Shown here: in pieces, positions 25,640-37,095 of the stretch
How positions within the stretch are numbered: the first letter of the stretch is position 1
Layout: every line of letters begins with the position of its first letter
Assembly: GCF_041296385.1 (NCBI RefSeq)
Contig: NC_091014.1
Coordinates: 11,631,578-11,695,577 of the forward strand
Length of the DNA: 64,000 nt
Source of the DNA: Aphelocoma coerulescens
Lineage: Eukaryota; Chordata; Aves; Passeriformes; Corvidae
Direction of reading: 5' to 3'
Notes under the pieces: model-generated
What the model was told of the DNA's origin: nothing
Seen by the model: only the letters and a program-made list of their open reading frames with translations
Databases searched by the model: none
Made by a program: the position numbers and the translations under genes

Positions 25640-26959
25640 ATCAGAGATCAGCAGGTGTGAGTCTTAAGACGTTGGTATCTATTTTGGCAGTGTTTCCACC
25701 ACAGCTTATCTATTACAGTAGTTCTGAAGAAGAAAGTTAGCTTCTCTTGAAAAGATCAGAAATTTGACCCAAATGACCTGGCATCCTGAGTGCCTTTCTC
25801 CACAATGAAAGCTATAAACACTTGATATCAGTAATTTTTATTTAGATCCCTGCTGCAAATTACTGTGCCTGAAGTGTGTGTTTCCAAGATTGAAACCTTG
25901 CATGTTGTGTAAATTGTTTTCTTACAGTAAGAAATAGAACAGATTTCCCTGGTGTGGAAGGGAAAATCATGGGTCTGTGTTTAGTTGAATGGTAAAATAC
26001 AGCAATTCCTCTTCTAAGGAATGGCAAAAATCCTTGATATGCAGCATTAAATGGAATTATATGAGAGCAATGTCAGATGATTCTATGTGTATTTTCTGTA
26101 CATAATCTCCTTTGTTCTCTCATTTAAGAAAAAGAGATTGCCTTCTTTTTAAATGGAGCTTATTCATAATACAGTGACTAAATCAGTACATATTATGATG
26201 GAGTGTGCAGTATGTAGCTAAATTTGCAGGTTTAAATAGATTTTATATATTTTTTTTTTATTCTATTGAACTCCTTTATTACCAAGTCAGAATAAAGGTT
26301 AAATTATATAAGTAACATTTCCGACCAAATTTCTCAGTATACATTTGGTGTCAGAACAGATACTAGAACTTGTTCTGGTTCTAGTTTATTCTCAAAGAAC
26401 AGTAAAGCAGACTTCTACGGTACATGCTGTGTTTGGGGAGGTTTATGTGTCTACATCTGGGCAAGTTTTATGTTATCTGATGTATTGCAGATGTATAGAA
26501 AAAAATGTTTGCAAAAATATAGTAAAATAGCAGGTCCAGAGAAAAAAAATTCGAAATTACCTGGCCACCTCCTGTTTTGAATGCATAGCATCCAAAATTT
26601 GTCCAAGCTATTGAATTTTCTTTCCTCTGACTGGCTGAGTTTGCACACTCAAGCTCTGCTCTTTAATGGTGTGTGCATACACACGTGCACAACCAGCACA
26701 GAAAAACTTAGTAATGTGATAAATACTTCTGAGCTTAAGCTTTTTCAGTCATGCAATTTACCATGTCATGTAATATCTTGAATATCATGTAATGTAATTC
26801 AGTCATATAATATCTTAAATATTTGTCAAATTCATTAGAATTGTATGGATTGTTAGGGTGTACAGACTTAGAGAAGATTTCTTTAGCCGCTTTGCAAAGC
26901 TGTACTGGTCTCTGACTGGCATTATTTATCAAAGTCCCTCAATTGTTCCTGTCTACCAT
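25640..26959. other. Intron 2 segment with no distinct feature
   Basis: AT-rich unique sequence. The only local pattern is a run of related ATGTAATATCTT / ATATAATATCTT words near 26765-26820, a weak degenerate duplication. Confidence 0.6.
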
Positions 26960-27165
26960 GGAATAATGGAATCTTGTGGCTTGGAAGGGACCTCCAGCCA
27001 ACATCATGCTCAAAGCAGGTCTGATTAGATCAGGTTGCTTTGAGACAAGTCCACTTAAGATTTTAATAACTACAGTGGTGGAAATCCCACCCTTTAATAT
27101 CAATGTTCAGTGGCATTTCAGCAGGTCATTTTGCACACAAGTAAGAAGAGTAATTTCCACTTCCT
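26960..27165 (-). mobile_element. CR1 LINE 3' fragment, minus orientation
   Basis: The plus strand reads as antisense CR1: GGAATAATGGAATCTTG, CTTGGAAGGGACCTCCAG, then GCTCAAAGCAGGTCTGATTAG and AGATCAGGTTGCTTTGAG. The matching continues, more diverged, up to about 27165. The 3' end is at the left. It abuts an oppositely oriented CR1 copy. Confidence 0.8.
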
Positions 27166-27304
27166 GAAAATGTTCCAGGCCAGACTGGATGAGGTTTTGA
27201 ACAACCTGGTTTAGTGTAAGGTGTCCCTGCCTATGGCAGGGGAGTTGAAATTAGATAATCTTCAAGGTCCCTTCCAACCCGAACCATTCTATGGTTGATT
27301 CTAA
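27166..27304 (+). mobile_element. CR1 LINE 3' end, plus orientation
   Basis: This is the sense CR1 3' terminus: TCCAGGCCAGACTGGATGAGG, GTGTCCCTGCCTATGGCAG, then CTTCAAGGTCCCTTCCAACC and ATTCTATGGTTGATTCTA. It is closer to the avian consensus than the CR1 copy to its left. It directly follows that copy in inverted orientation. Confidence 0.92.
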
Positions 27305-28751
27305 GATTTCCTCTTTTTATTTGCTTTTTAAAAGTGAAGAAACTCAATTCTCTCATCCCTCCATAGAAGCCATGTAAATTATCTTTTCTTTGGCTTATTC
27401 TTAGTCTTGTAGAGTGATCCTTCCTTTATAATGGGTGAGTTGCTCACTTCAGTACTTGCTCACCATCTCTTCGCCCCTCTCCAGGTTCATTTCTGCATAT
27501 AAAATGAACAGAGTCTGACTCTGTGTCTATGACAATAATTCATAATTCAGCCACTTTAACTATGTAAGATCAGAATCAGAACCATATATCTCTCTGTGTA
27601 TATACTTACTGACTATTAAGTTGCTTTGGTGTCCATTTGGGGAAGAAAAAGGAGGATTTTTTTGGCCTTGGTGTGCTTAAAGTCAACTATTGAGGTTTTT
27701 TTTTTTCCAGAGAATGTGAACAAATGTGTGTGTATTGAGTGCCCATGGCAGTTGTTGAGTTTTTCTTGAAGCTGAGTTTGATGATATTATGAGGAAATCA
27801 CCTGCCAGCCTTTTTTAAAGGAATTTATAACTTTCTGAGGATACACTTTGATTCCTTCCCAAGACTCACTTACTATATGCAGTTTAAAAGGAAAAGCCTG
27901 TTTACTAGTTTCCTATTAATTTACATTTTGGGCATTAATTCTTGTCGCTGGGGGAAGCCAGAACATTTTGTCATTTGGTAATACCAAAATCTCTTGTATA
28001 TGAAGAATAAAATAGAATAGATGTCAATTCACTTCTTTAGATTCTCTGCAGGCAAACTCATTCTCTGCATGGCAAAGGATAGGTGGGTTTTGTCTGTAAA
28101 GGGATATTCATTTTCATTTGTTCTGCTTTCATCCTGAGGATATAGGTTCAGGTCCCAGAGCTATTGAAAATATTAACTTGATGCTTCCATCAACCTTCAA
28201 AAGCTCTGTGATTGAAGGCTCTCAGCAGCTGTTATCTACTATAATAAATGCCAATGATAGAATGCACTAGACAGGCTGAGGATTTTTTTTTTTAAGAGCA
28301 AATAAAAGTATTTTCTTTCTAAATTAAGTTAGAAAAAAAATCTGTTGATGATTTCTTTATTGATAGAAAGTACCAACAAGATTGTTATTTTCCACAAATA
28401 CTGCTTGGGATTTGGGGGTCACAGTTCATAGCAAAATATGCTGCCTCTGTTTGCCCAGCTGCCACACCTCCTCTGCCTTGTCTCCTTCTCTATGTGAAAA
28501 AAGAGGCTGAAAGGAAGGTAAAGGGAATAACAGGTTTAGTGCTGCTCTTGTAGACCATAATCAATGTAAATGGTGTTAACAGGATTAAGACCTTTTGCTC
28601 CCATGTGCATATCCCACCCTAGAGGAATGGTATCCTAGTATTTAAGAACAGGCAAGATGGCATACTCTCCTGGTGTAGTTTTGGCTATATAGTGACATGT
28701 TTTGGTGATCCAAAAGACAGGAACAAGTCTTGCAAGCTTTTTTATTACGAT

Positions 28752-28817
28752 GGGTTTTTGGGGTTGTTTGGGGGGAGGGGTGTGGGGGGGTGGGGGTTGT
28801 GTTTGGTTTGTGTTGGG
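28752..28817 (+). other. G-run cluster, putative G-quadruplex
   Basis: On the sense strand seven G-runs of 3 to 7 bases (28752-28754, 28760-28763, 28770-28775, 28777-28780, 28784-28790, 28792-28796, 28815-28817) are separated by short T/G/A loops. This satisfies the usual four-run G-quadruplex pattern in the non-template strand and in the nascent RNA. Folding itself is inferred. Confidence 0.75.
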
Positions 28818-31800
28818 TTTTCTTTACTGTTAAATCAGGGTTGAAACAACTGGGAACTGCTCCTCCAGCATAGCCTTGGCAGTCTAGGCAGAATGGGCCC
28901 TCTGACAGAAGCAAGCCAAAATGTCAAAACCAAAGGAAACTCTTAGGGAGAAAAAGGATATGGGAAGGATGTTTCTTTAATCTTTCATTCCAGCTTCAAT
29001 TTTATGGATGTTACACACAAATTAAAGTAAGATTGTGTTACAGAACTGTGTGTTACAAAACCTTATGGCACAAAACTTAAAGAAAAAAATCCATATTGAT
29101 GTCAGATACATTTTAATTTTAAAATGGTCCACAGAGTTTATGCCCAGCATATAGTTTGTATTGCAGCAGTCTTTTCTGTCTTACATGTTTCCATTTAGTT
29201 TTGGCAAAACAAAAGGAAACAGTTAAAAAGACATTTCTCTTTGTGGGGACAAAAAAAACCCTTATGAAGTCCTGTTATGTTACTGAACTTTGGATCATGG
29301 TCATATTTTCTAGTGGTTGCAGTATAGTATTTTGATTAGAATCTACATTTAATCCCTCTCCACTGTAAAAGAGGGTGTGCAGTTATGAACACAGTGATAC
29401 ATGACAGTGTTCAGTGATTTCTTTCACTTTAAGAGAGTATTCAATTTTCTAATGAATATTAGAATGAGAGCAGAACAGATTAAAAACAGTTTCTATGTTT
29501 TTACATTTTTTAAAATATGTTCAAACTGCAGCATGAAGGGTTTATCCAGTTCAGAGGTTTCAGGGCCATGGATGTGGTTTAGCATTAACAAGGTGGCATT
29601 TACATGTCTTGGGACAGGCCTTGCTACTCCTCTTGGCAATGATGAAAAGGACACACGTTTGCTATTGTCCCTTCTTCACTTCCCATACCACTAATTGCCA
29701 CTTTGTATTGTTTATAGAGACTGAGTTGGTTTTCAGTTCTGTTTTTCCTGCTTTCCTCTTTAGCCGCTATCCAACATGACTGCACCCAAGCTTTTTTTTT
29801 TGAGATTTTTCTGGTGGAAGCAGAATTCAAGATTTTTGTGTGCTTTACCATCTTATGCCAACTGGCAGCAACTGAAATGAGGCATGTCAAGCAACTACCA
29901 CAAAAAGAAATCAGTAATTTACAAGTTCAGACAAAGGTTGATGAAACAAACCTTCTCTGTAGTTGTTCTGTCTAGTACGGGCTGTTAATATTTTCACATT
30001 TGAGAATATTTAATTTACCTAATTGAGAGAATGCTACGCTACAGTTGAGAAGAAAGGTGAAATCAAAAGCAGAATACTCTCATTTTAAGCAGAGCAGTGC
30101 TAATGCTTATGTTAGTCAGTGAGAAAAACATAGGGGTGGATGAGAAACAATAATTCATTACTGTCTCTCCTGCAGTCAATTAAATATGTCTCATATGTAG
30201 CTGATTAAAGCTGCCTTTTTTCCATAATAATAATAAGATTCATTGGAAACAGCATGAGCATAGGACCATTTCTCCCAGCATATCAAACCTTTAGAGGAAG
30301 AGAAAAAGCAAAACCCAAATGCCAGCCCTGCCAGGTTGAGATGGATTATACAGTCAATATCCATAGTTTGCAATAGGTGCAAAGTTACCATTACTACTCT
30401 GATGTTGACTCCTGCTCATAGCTGGACCAGCTGAATCGTAACCAGTGGACCACAGCTGAGAAGTTTTCACACATGACAAACACGTGGGTCAGAAGGCTGA
30501 TGATCTGACTCCTGCACACCCAATCTAGCATATAGGTTGCATGGGAAATCATAGACTGCCTCCTGTAACAAAGGACCCTCCCCACCCCCAGTTTGTCTGC
30601 TCTTAAAATTTATTTTATAGAATAGAATATATATAGTATAATTATAGAAGAATTTCAGAAAACCAATCTCCATAATGTCCTTCTCTTCCTAAAAAATCTA
30701 TTGACATTTATTTCCAAGTTCCTTAATAAGCTACGTACTCTTTTGCCAGGCTAAAATATGCATCGCCCTTACAATTTTTCACACTTGCTGTCTCCTCCAA
30801 TTTGATTCACATTTTCTCCCTTCTATATCTAGTTCCCTGTCCAACTTATAATGTTAAATAAAGTAGAAGAAATGCCTGGGCCCCTGAACACATTGCTGAA
30901 AGATTCGTTTTTCTGCACACAAGTGTTCAGAGTATTTCTCACAGAAGAATAGTATAAATTATGGAGATTCCAGTCACAGAACAGGGAATGGTATTGTCAG
31001 TTTGCTTAGGAAAAACTAATGAGGTTGTAAAGAAATACTGTCTGCCTTATAAGAGTAAAATTTGACAGCTGGAAAAACAAGGGCAATAGGCTGGTTTCCA
31101 CTTTCCATTGATTTTAGCCCCCAACATTCAGAAGACTTCCTTTTCTGCAAAACCACATTCACACTGCCTACACACGAACACACAATACTCTTTTGCTTCA
31201 AGCCAGAGGCAGATTAAACTTCATTAGGGGAGCAAGGCTTGAGGAAAGTTCAAACTGTAACAGATAGTAATTTGACAAATAAAGAATTAGGGTTTGTTTT
31301 ACTAAGCCAAAAATAAAGGCCAGAGCAAGGTTCCCATGGCTCTTTTGTGCCTTTAACCACTGGGTAGGAATACCATCCCTTTTCATAGTCTGGTTTACAT
31401 ACTGTATGAGCCTAGTAGACACATACCATGGCTTTCTTAATGCATTTAAGCACTCAGTGAAAGCACACAAATATCTCATTAAATTAAAAAAAAAAAAGCC
31501 TATAAAGTATTTCCCTTAGAGCAAGAAATAAGAACAGGAACTTGAATATGTGTCCAAAGTATTCTTAGGTATGTGCAAGACATATGTAAGGCTCAGCTTA
31601 AAATCAACAAGAATGAATGCATTTTTTGTCTGAATAGACTTCATTAGTTTTCTGTAGAAACATTCTCACCCAAGCATCCTCATATTTACACATTCCCAGG
31701 CCTTGTTGTTCTAGGATAAAGGAGGGATTATTGCAGGTGAGTGACAGATACTTGTGGTAACTGATGGGCTGTGATTTGAGAATTTAAGTTCTCACTCAGT

Positions 31801-34800
31801 AGCAAACTATAATGGCTAATGGCACAATCCCATACAAAGGTCTCTGACATCACTAGCTGAAAACTTTTTATTAATTTGTATTGGATGATCTTCAGCAGAC
31901 AATCTACCTGCTAAATGTGGTACACTGGAATGCACAATGTACTAGATAGTGACTGCATGCAAACAGCATTACAAAGTGAGGACTAACACAGAATTATGTG
32001 CTGAAATGTCTTGGCAAAAAAATTATGAGACTGTCTCCTGGACTGGAATGCAAAGCCACTATGTCTTTGTGTCTGTGCTTGTTCTTGAGAGTTAGGCGCC
32101 TCAAACTGGGAGCTGAAGCAACCCTGTCAAATAAATTCTCCAAAAACCATCAGACTTCTTTAAACATTACCTGGAAGTATCTAGGGGAGAATCTTTGAGG
32201 ACAGGAATAGGACACAAATCTTGGTATTTAGTTGTCTTATTCAGGTCTGCAGGGAGGTACAATTATTAGCCTGGAATCTGCAGAAAGATTTGCCTGAAGA
32301 GAAAGATTTGCATAGTTTACATCCAAAGAACTGTGCAGACACTACTTTCTTTTCTACATTGTGTATGATAATGAAAGAGAAAAAGTTTTAATTTCCATAC
32401 TAATTTGGAAGCAAAGAGTTGGAAGTTCCAATTCCAGTCCATGTTTCTTAAGTAATGATGTAGGTAGGAGACATAACTTAATTGAGGTTCACTTTTCACT
32501 CCTCTCTTTAGCCCGTGCCACAATACACAAAAAATAATGAAGAATGAGCTGAATTTGACTGAGAAGCTTAAGGGGCTTAGATTAGATCTGAATCATAAGT
32601 GCAATGTCTTGTTTTCATAATTGCAACTTTATTTTATAGTAAGCAGTAGCTCTGTAAAACAGAGAAATTGTCCTTTAGGGACAGCCTCTGGATGGTGGAA
32701 GACTGGAGCTGTGGCCAACCGCTGTTCTGTTCTTCACATCCACCAAATGATTCATGCAGCCTGCTGAAAGGGCATTAGCCACCTGCCCCCAAAATCTTCT
32801 CTTTGGTTTTCTTCTGCACAGATTAGGTCTCATCAGTTGCTCTCCATCTCCAAAGCTGAATGTTGGGAAACATATAATTTTCAAAAGCTGGTAACACTTT
32901 GTCCTGGCTTTAGACTGTCTCACAGATGACAAAGCTGAGTTAATTTTGTGCATGTTTCCAGAAGGTACTCCTGTGCTTGGAGGTTTTAAGTTCTTGCTGC
33001 GGTGAGTGAACAAATTTGTCAGTTTTATTGCTACTGATCCCCAAAAGCTGCATGCAGACATACAGAGATGCCTGTGTCCCAGAATGGATTTAAGCCCTGG
33101 TGAATAACTCCTTTAAAACTTTATAAGGTTAATTAAATTGTCATTCGGTACTTTGTAAGAACAATTTACTTTATGACTTGAAGGAAACTACTGCACTGAA
33201 AGCAACTATAAAATGATGAAAACTGTGAATTAAGTTTTTAAAACTATTTTTACAGACGTTAAGGAAAAAAAAAAGCAATGAAATGAGTCAGGGTGAAAAT
33301 AGTACATTTCTTCAAAATAAGGCCTACATTGTAATCAATATATGTATCAGAACAATCCTGATGATACAAATTTAAAATCCATGAAATGCAGGGCTATATG
33401 TGCTTAGAATCCAGTGCTGAAGTGTGTAATGAATAGAAATTGCCTTATGTTGCAATTAGAATTTGTGCTGACAGTGAAAAATACAGTTTGAAACCACACA
33501 TTTGGACTGACTCCCTTTTCTCTCTTCGTCATTCAAGTAGATTTCTCAGCTGTGTATGTGGGGGCAGCTGCATTTACCTCTAATGAAATTATGCCAGCAG
33601 AGAATTTGGCTCTGTTTCATTAACTTCACTTGCTTCTTGGAGCTTTTATGTTTCATTCCCTCAAGCAACAGGATAGATATTTATTCAAGATATTTGTGAG
33701 TTCAGAGTACCTTATATTTTCTGCCTCAGATAAGGAAGGTATCTAAATCTCTCTCTTTTCCTAATGTACACATGTACACACACTATTCTGTCCCTTTATC
33801 TGCATGTGTAAACATACAGGCACAAAAGGTCACTGTGACACCTCTGTCTTAAGAAATAGACCAAATCAATATTTAAATCCAGTCCTAATGAAAAGATGTG
33901 TTATAAATGTAGGCGCTGTGAAAAACAAAAATATTAGAAATCTTAACTCCTCTAATCCACCTCATTTTAGTGAAAAAGTGTTTGCTCCAGCACATTTTTG
34001 TAGTGCTTTCTCTTGTTCAGTAATGAATGCCTTAAGCACAGAAACTTTTTTCTGAGCTGTTATTTCAGGAAGAAGAATTATTTTCTAACTGTTAGCCTTT
34101 GTTTTCTGATTTGTAACTCTTTGTAACAGTGAATTATACTTTGTGCTCCATACTAATTCTATCCAGTTTGAGCACAGAATACTCACACAGAAACTATTGC
34201 TATGTTGCTTTACAATACTTTTTTTTACCTTGGCGGCCGTGCTCGGTTTATTTGTTTGTTTGTTCCTGATTTCTTGATGTTCCTTCATAATTCAGTATCT
34301 TTAGTCTCTTGAATACTTACAGTGTTCCAAACTAATACTGAAAAACTTGGAAACAAAGTTCATTATTCCATGGCTAAACTCAGGGTGGCAAAGGGCTGTT
34401 CTGTGATGGGATTCTTCCAGGTAGGTCTAAAAGTGATGGTAAATAAAATGCAGAGGATTTAATTTTTTTTCTTGCAGGTGCATACACTTCCACTGTTCTA
34501 ATGGTAATTTAATGTGTGCAAATCCAGACTGACTCCTCTGAAGTTGGTGAATATGCATCACCTTCCTAATTGTGTATTAAGGGATTAGATTTGAAATGGT
34601 AAAAGTACAGTGAGCCAAGTCCATAGGCTCACTCACATATCAGCAGTGACAGAGAACTGGTGAAGTAATGGAGCCAAGACTTTGGACAACTCTATTTACA
34701 TGCTTATGTGGATGCTGTTTCCTGAAGCTTGTCATTTTGCTATTGACTCACCAGCTGCACAAATGCACAGGGCTGCACTCTCAACTTTTTAATTTATTCA

Positions 34801-36839
34801 GGCACAAGTCTATTCTTGTCTTCTAAAGGCCACATGCACAGCAGAACAGCAGCATGAATTAGAGAGTATGTTTTTCCAGAGGTTTTCAGACTAATTCATC
34901 CTCGATTTTTCCAGTCATCTTGACTGGAGATGGAAATCCCAAGTTTTACCTATGAGAGGAAATGATACCTGAAGGTCACTCAGATAATTTCCTTATTGGT
35001 ACCTGAGACGGGATTGCCTGTCAGGTGTTGGGGGAGGCCCATGTGGAGTTGGATTGCTGGTAAGAGCAGGTGTCAATGCTTCCTTAGGCTCCTTATCTTA
35101 GGAATTTATCTCCCCACTTCATCCTGCAGCACTTAGGTGTCAGAGCAGTCTGCTGCTTACAGAGAGATCCAGACACGTTGCAATACTGGAATAGAGGCTT
35201 CATGATGTAGGAACCAGACCAGTTAGTGTTTCTAACCATGTGACTGATACTGTCAGTATTGTTACCAGTGTTGGAATATTCCACTGTAAGCAGATTTCAC
35301 CAGATTTGTTCATAATAGGGTCTGGCTGGCAATGCTAAACCCTTTATTTGTACATTCTTCATGTGAATAGGTGCATCTCTTCTGCTGCAGGCTTCATTTG
35401 AAAGCAGGATTTTGACTTGCATATAAACTTGTGCTCTGAACAGCCTCATATTTAACCAAGAAGGACATTTAGGTGTGAAGTTTTGTGTGAGCCTCAGTCT
35501 CAGCATTGTTTACTCCGACAATTGTCACCAGTGTCAGCAGCCCTTATTGCACAACTTTGCAGCCTGCTGCCTCCTCAGCCCTCTCTCAGCATCAAGACAT
35601 ACTCTGCAGAAAGCAGCCTCAGTATGCCCTGAAAGGAGATGAAAATGTAGCTCAGCAGCGGAGTCTGTACTGCTGTTGTGCAATATGCATGTAAAATCAT
35701 CTCCTTATGCCTGTTGTTTACTGTGTAACAGAAATTGAGGAATTTTCAGTTTAAGAAGAAAAAGTTTAACTGATCCAGTTTTTTGGGATGGAGCACAAAA
35801 GAGGTGTAGAGAAACAAGTGCTTAGGGGGAGTGAGTGGGCTTTTGTTAACGAATGATGGAAAGCAAGTAAGACTCACCATGATGCTCTGGAAAAGCTTGT
35901 AATTTGTAAGATATTATTTTTATAGCAATTGTGTACTTACAAAATAGGGCTCAGGTAAATATAACAAACAAAGTAAGTTAGGTGGTTTGTTGTTTTGGTT
36001 TTTTTTCAGGTGCATAAGATACCTGAAGGCAGTTTTAACTTGCATAGGCTTCAAAGGATTGTAATATATGTTATATGCAAAATAAGAAGAATTTCTGGTT
36101 TGTTCTTTTTCTTTCTTTATGGATAAATGTCTGTGTGCCAGGCAGCAGACAGATTTAAATTGCAGAAGTGTCTTGGTGTGCAAGAGGGAATGGTGTTTAA
36201 TTAATTTGATGCTACTGTTCCTTAAGTAGAGTAAATGAATGTAATGAATGTAGACAGTACCTTTTGAGCTCATTAGCTTTATCACTTCCTTGAAAGTATG
36301 AAAAAATGTGAAGGCAGCATCAGAAAAAAACCACAAAACCCAAAATGCTTGTATTTTCACTGGAATCATTAGAATTTCTGCCCAGATTTTAAAGCAGTTT
36401 TTCATTGCCTACTGTGAAGAGGTTTTGCATAAAAGCCAAAAAACCTGGATGAGAATGTTGTGCAATATTAAACATTTCAGGAGGCTCTGTGTAAGAGAGC
36501 CACTGAGTAAACTACAGAAATGGCATCAAAATCTGTAAGTCTGGTAGGAAAATAAGACTATTCTATCAGTCTTCCATGTGTATTAAGCGTGAGAACTGAA
36601 AATAAGAGAAAGCAGTCCTTCTAATCTTCAGTTAATTTTATGCCATTTTCTCTCCTGCTCATCTCTGTTATTACTTTACACAACTAAATGCAGAGTTTTG
36701 TGTAGTAATGCTACAGCAACTCTAATGATCATTCTTGCTGAGTCTGGTTTGATCCTGTGCTTTTCCCACTTTAAGACTCACCCACGTCTGAACAGGGAAT
36801 TGGGTTTTCCTGGGGTGGTGAGTGTGTGGGTAAATCTGG

Positions 36840-37095
36840 CAATCCCTGTCCCATTTCCACGTCTCCATGAGAGGAGCACGGCTTCCCACTGGCTGCCACA
36901 GCCACGCAGGGTTCCCAGCTCTGCTCTGCAGAGCTGCTGTCTGTGCCAGGGTTGAGCTCTCTTGACTTTTTGCCCAGATGACAGAGCTGCCCTGCGAGCC
37001 TGTGCAGGGTCACAGCCGTCCTCCATGCACTCGGCAGGGAGCAGAGCAGCCTTCCCGGGAAGAGATGCCACTGCCAGCGGGCAGCTGTGTCTCAG
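36840..37095. other. GC-rich pocket in intron 2
   Basis: A GC-enriched stretch with scattered CpG lies inside AT-rich intron. Both strands are open for 60-100 codons here, which follows from composition. A perfect 9-base inverted repeat with a 3-base loop lies at 36916-36936. No splice-flanked frame with a recognisable product is visible. It may be an old repeat, a regulatory element or an unrecognised exon. Confidence 0.4.

Noticed and set aside
35920..36405. 161-codon minus-strand ORF
   Set aside because: It is in AT-rich intron with Lys/Ile/Leu/His-rich composition, no domain and no splice evidence; within chance expectation.
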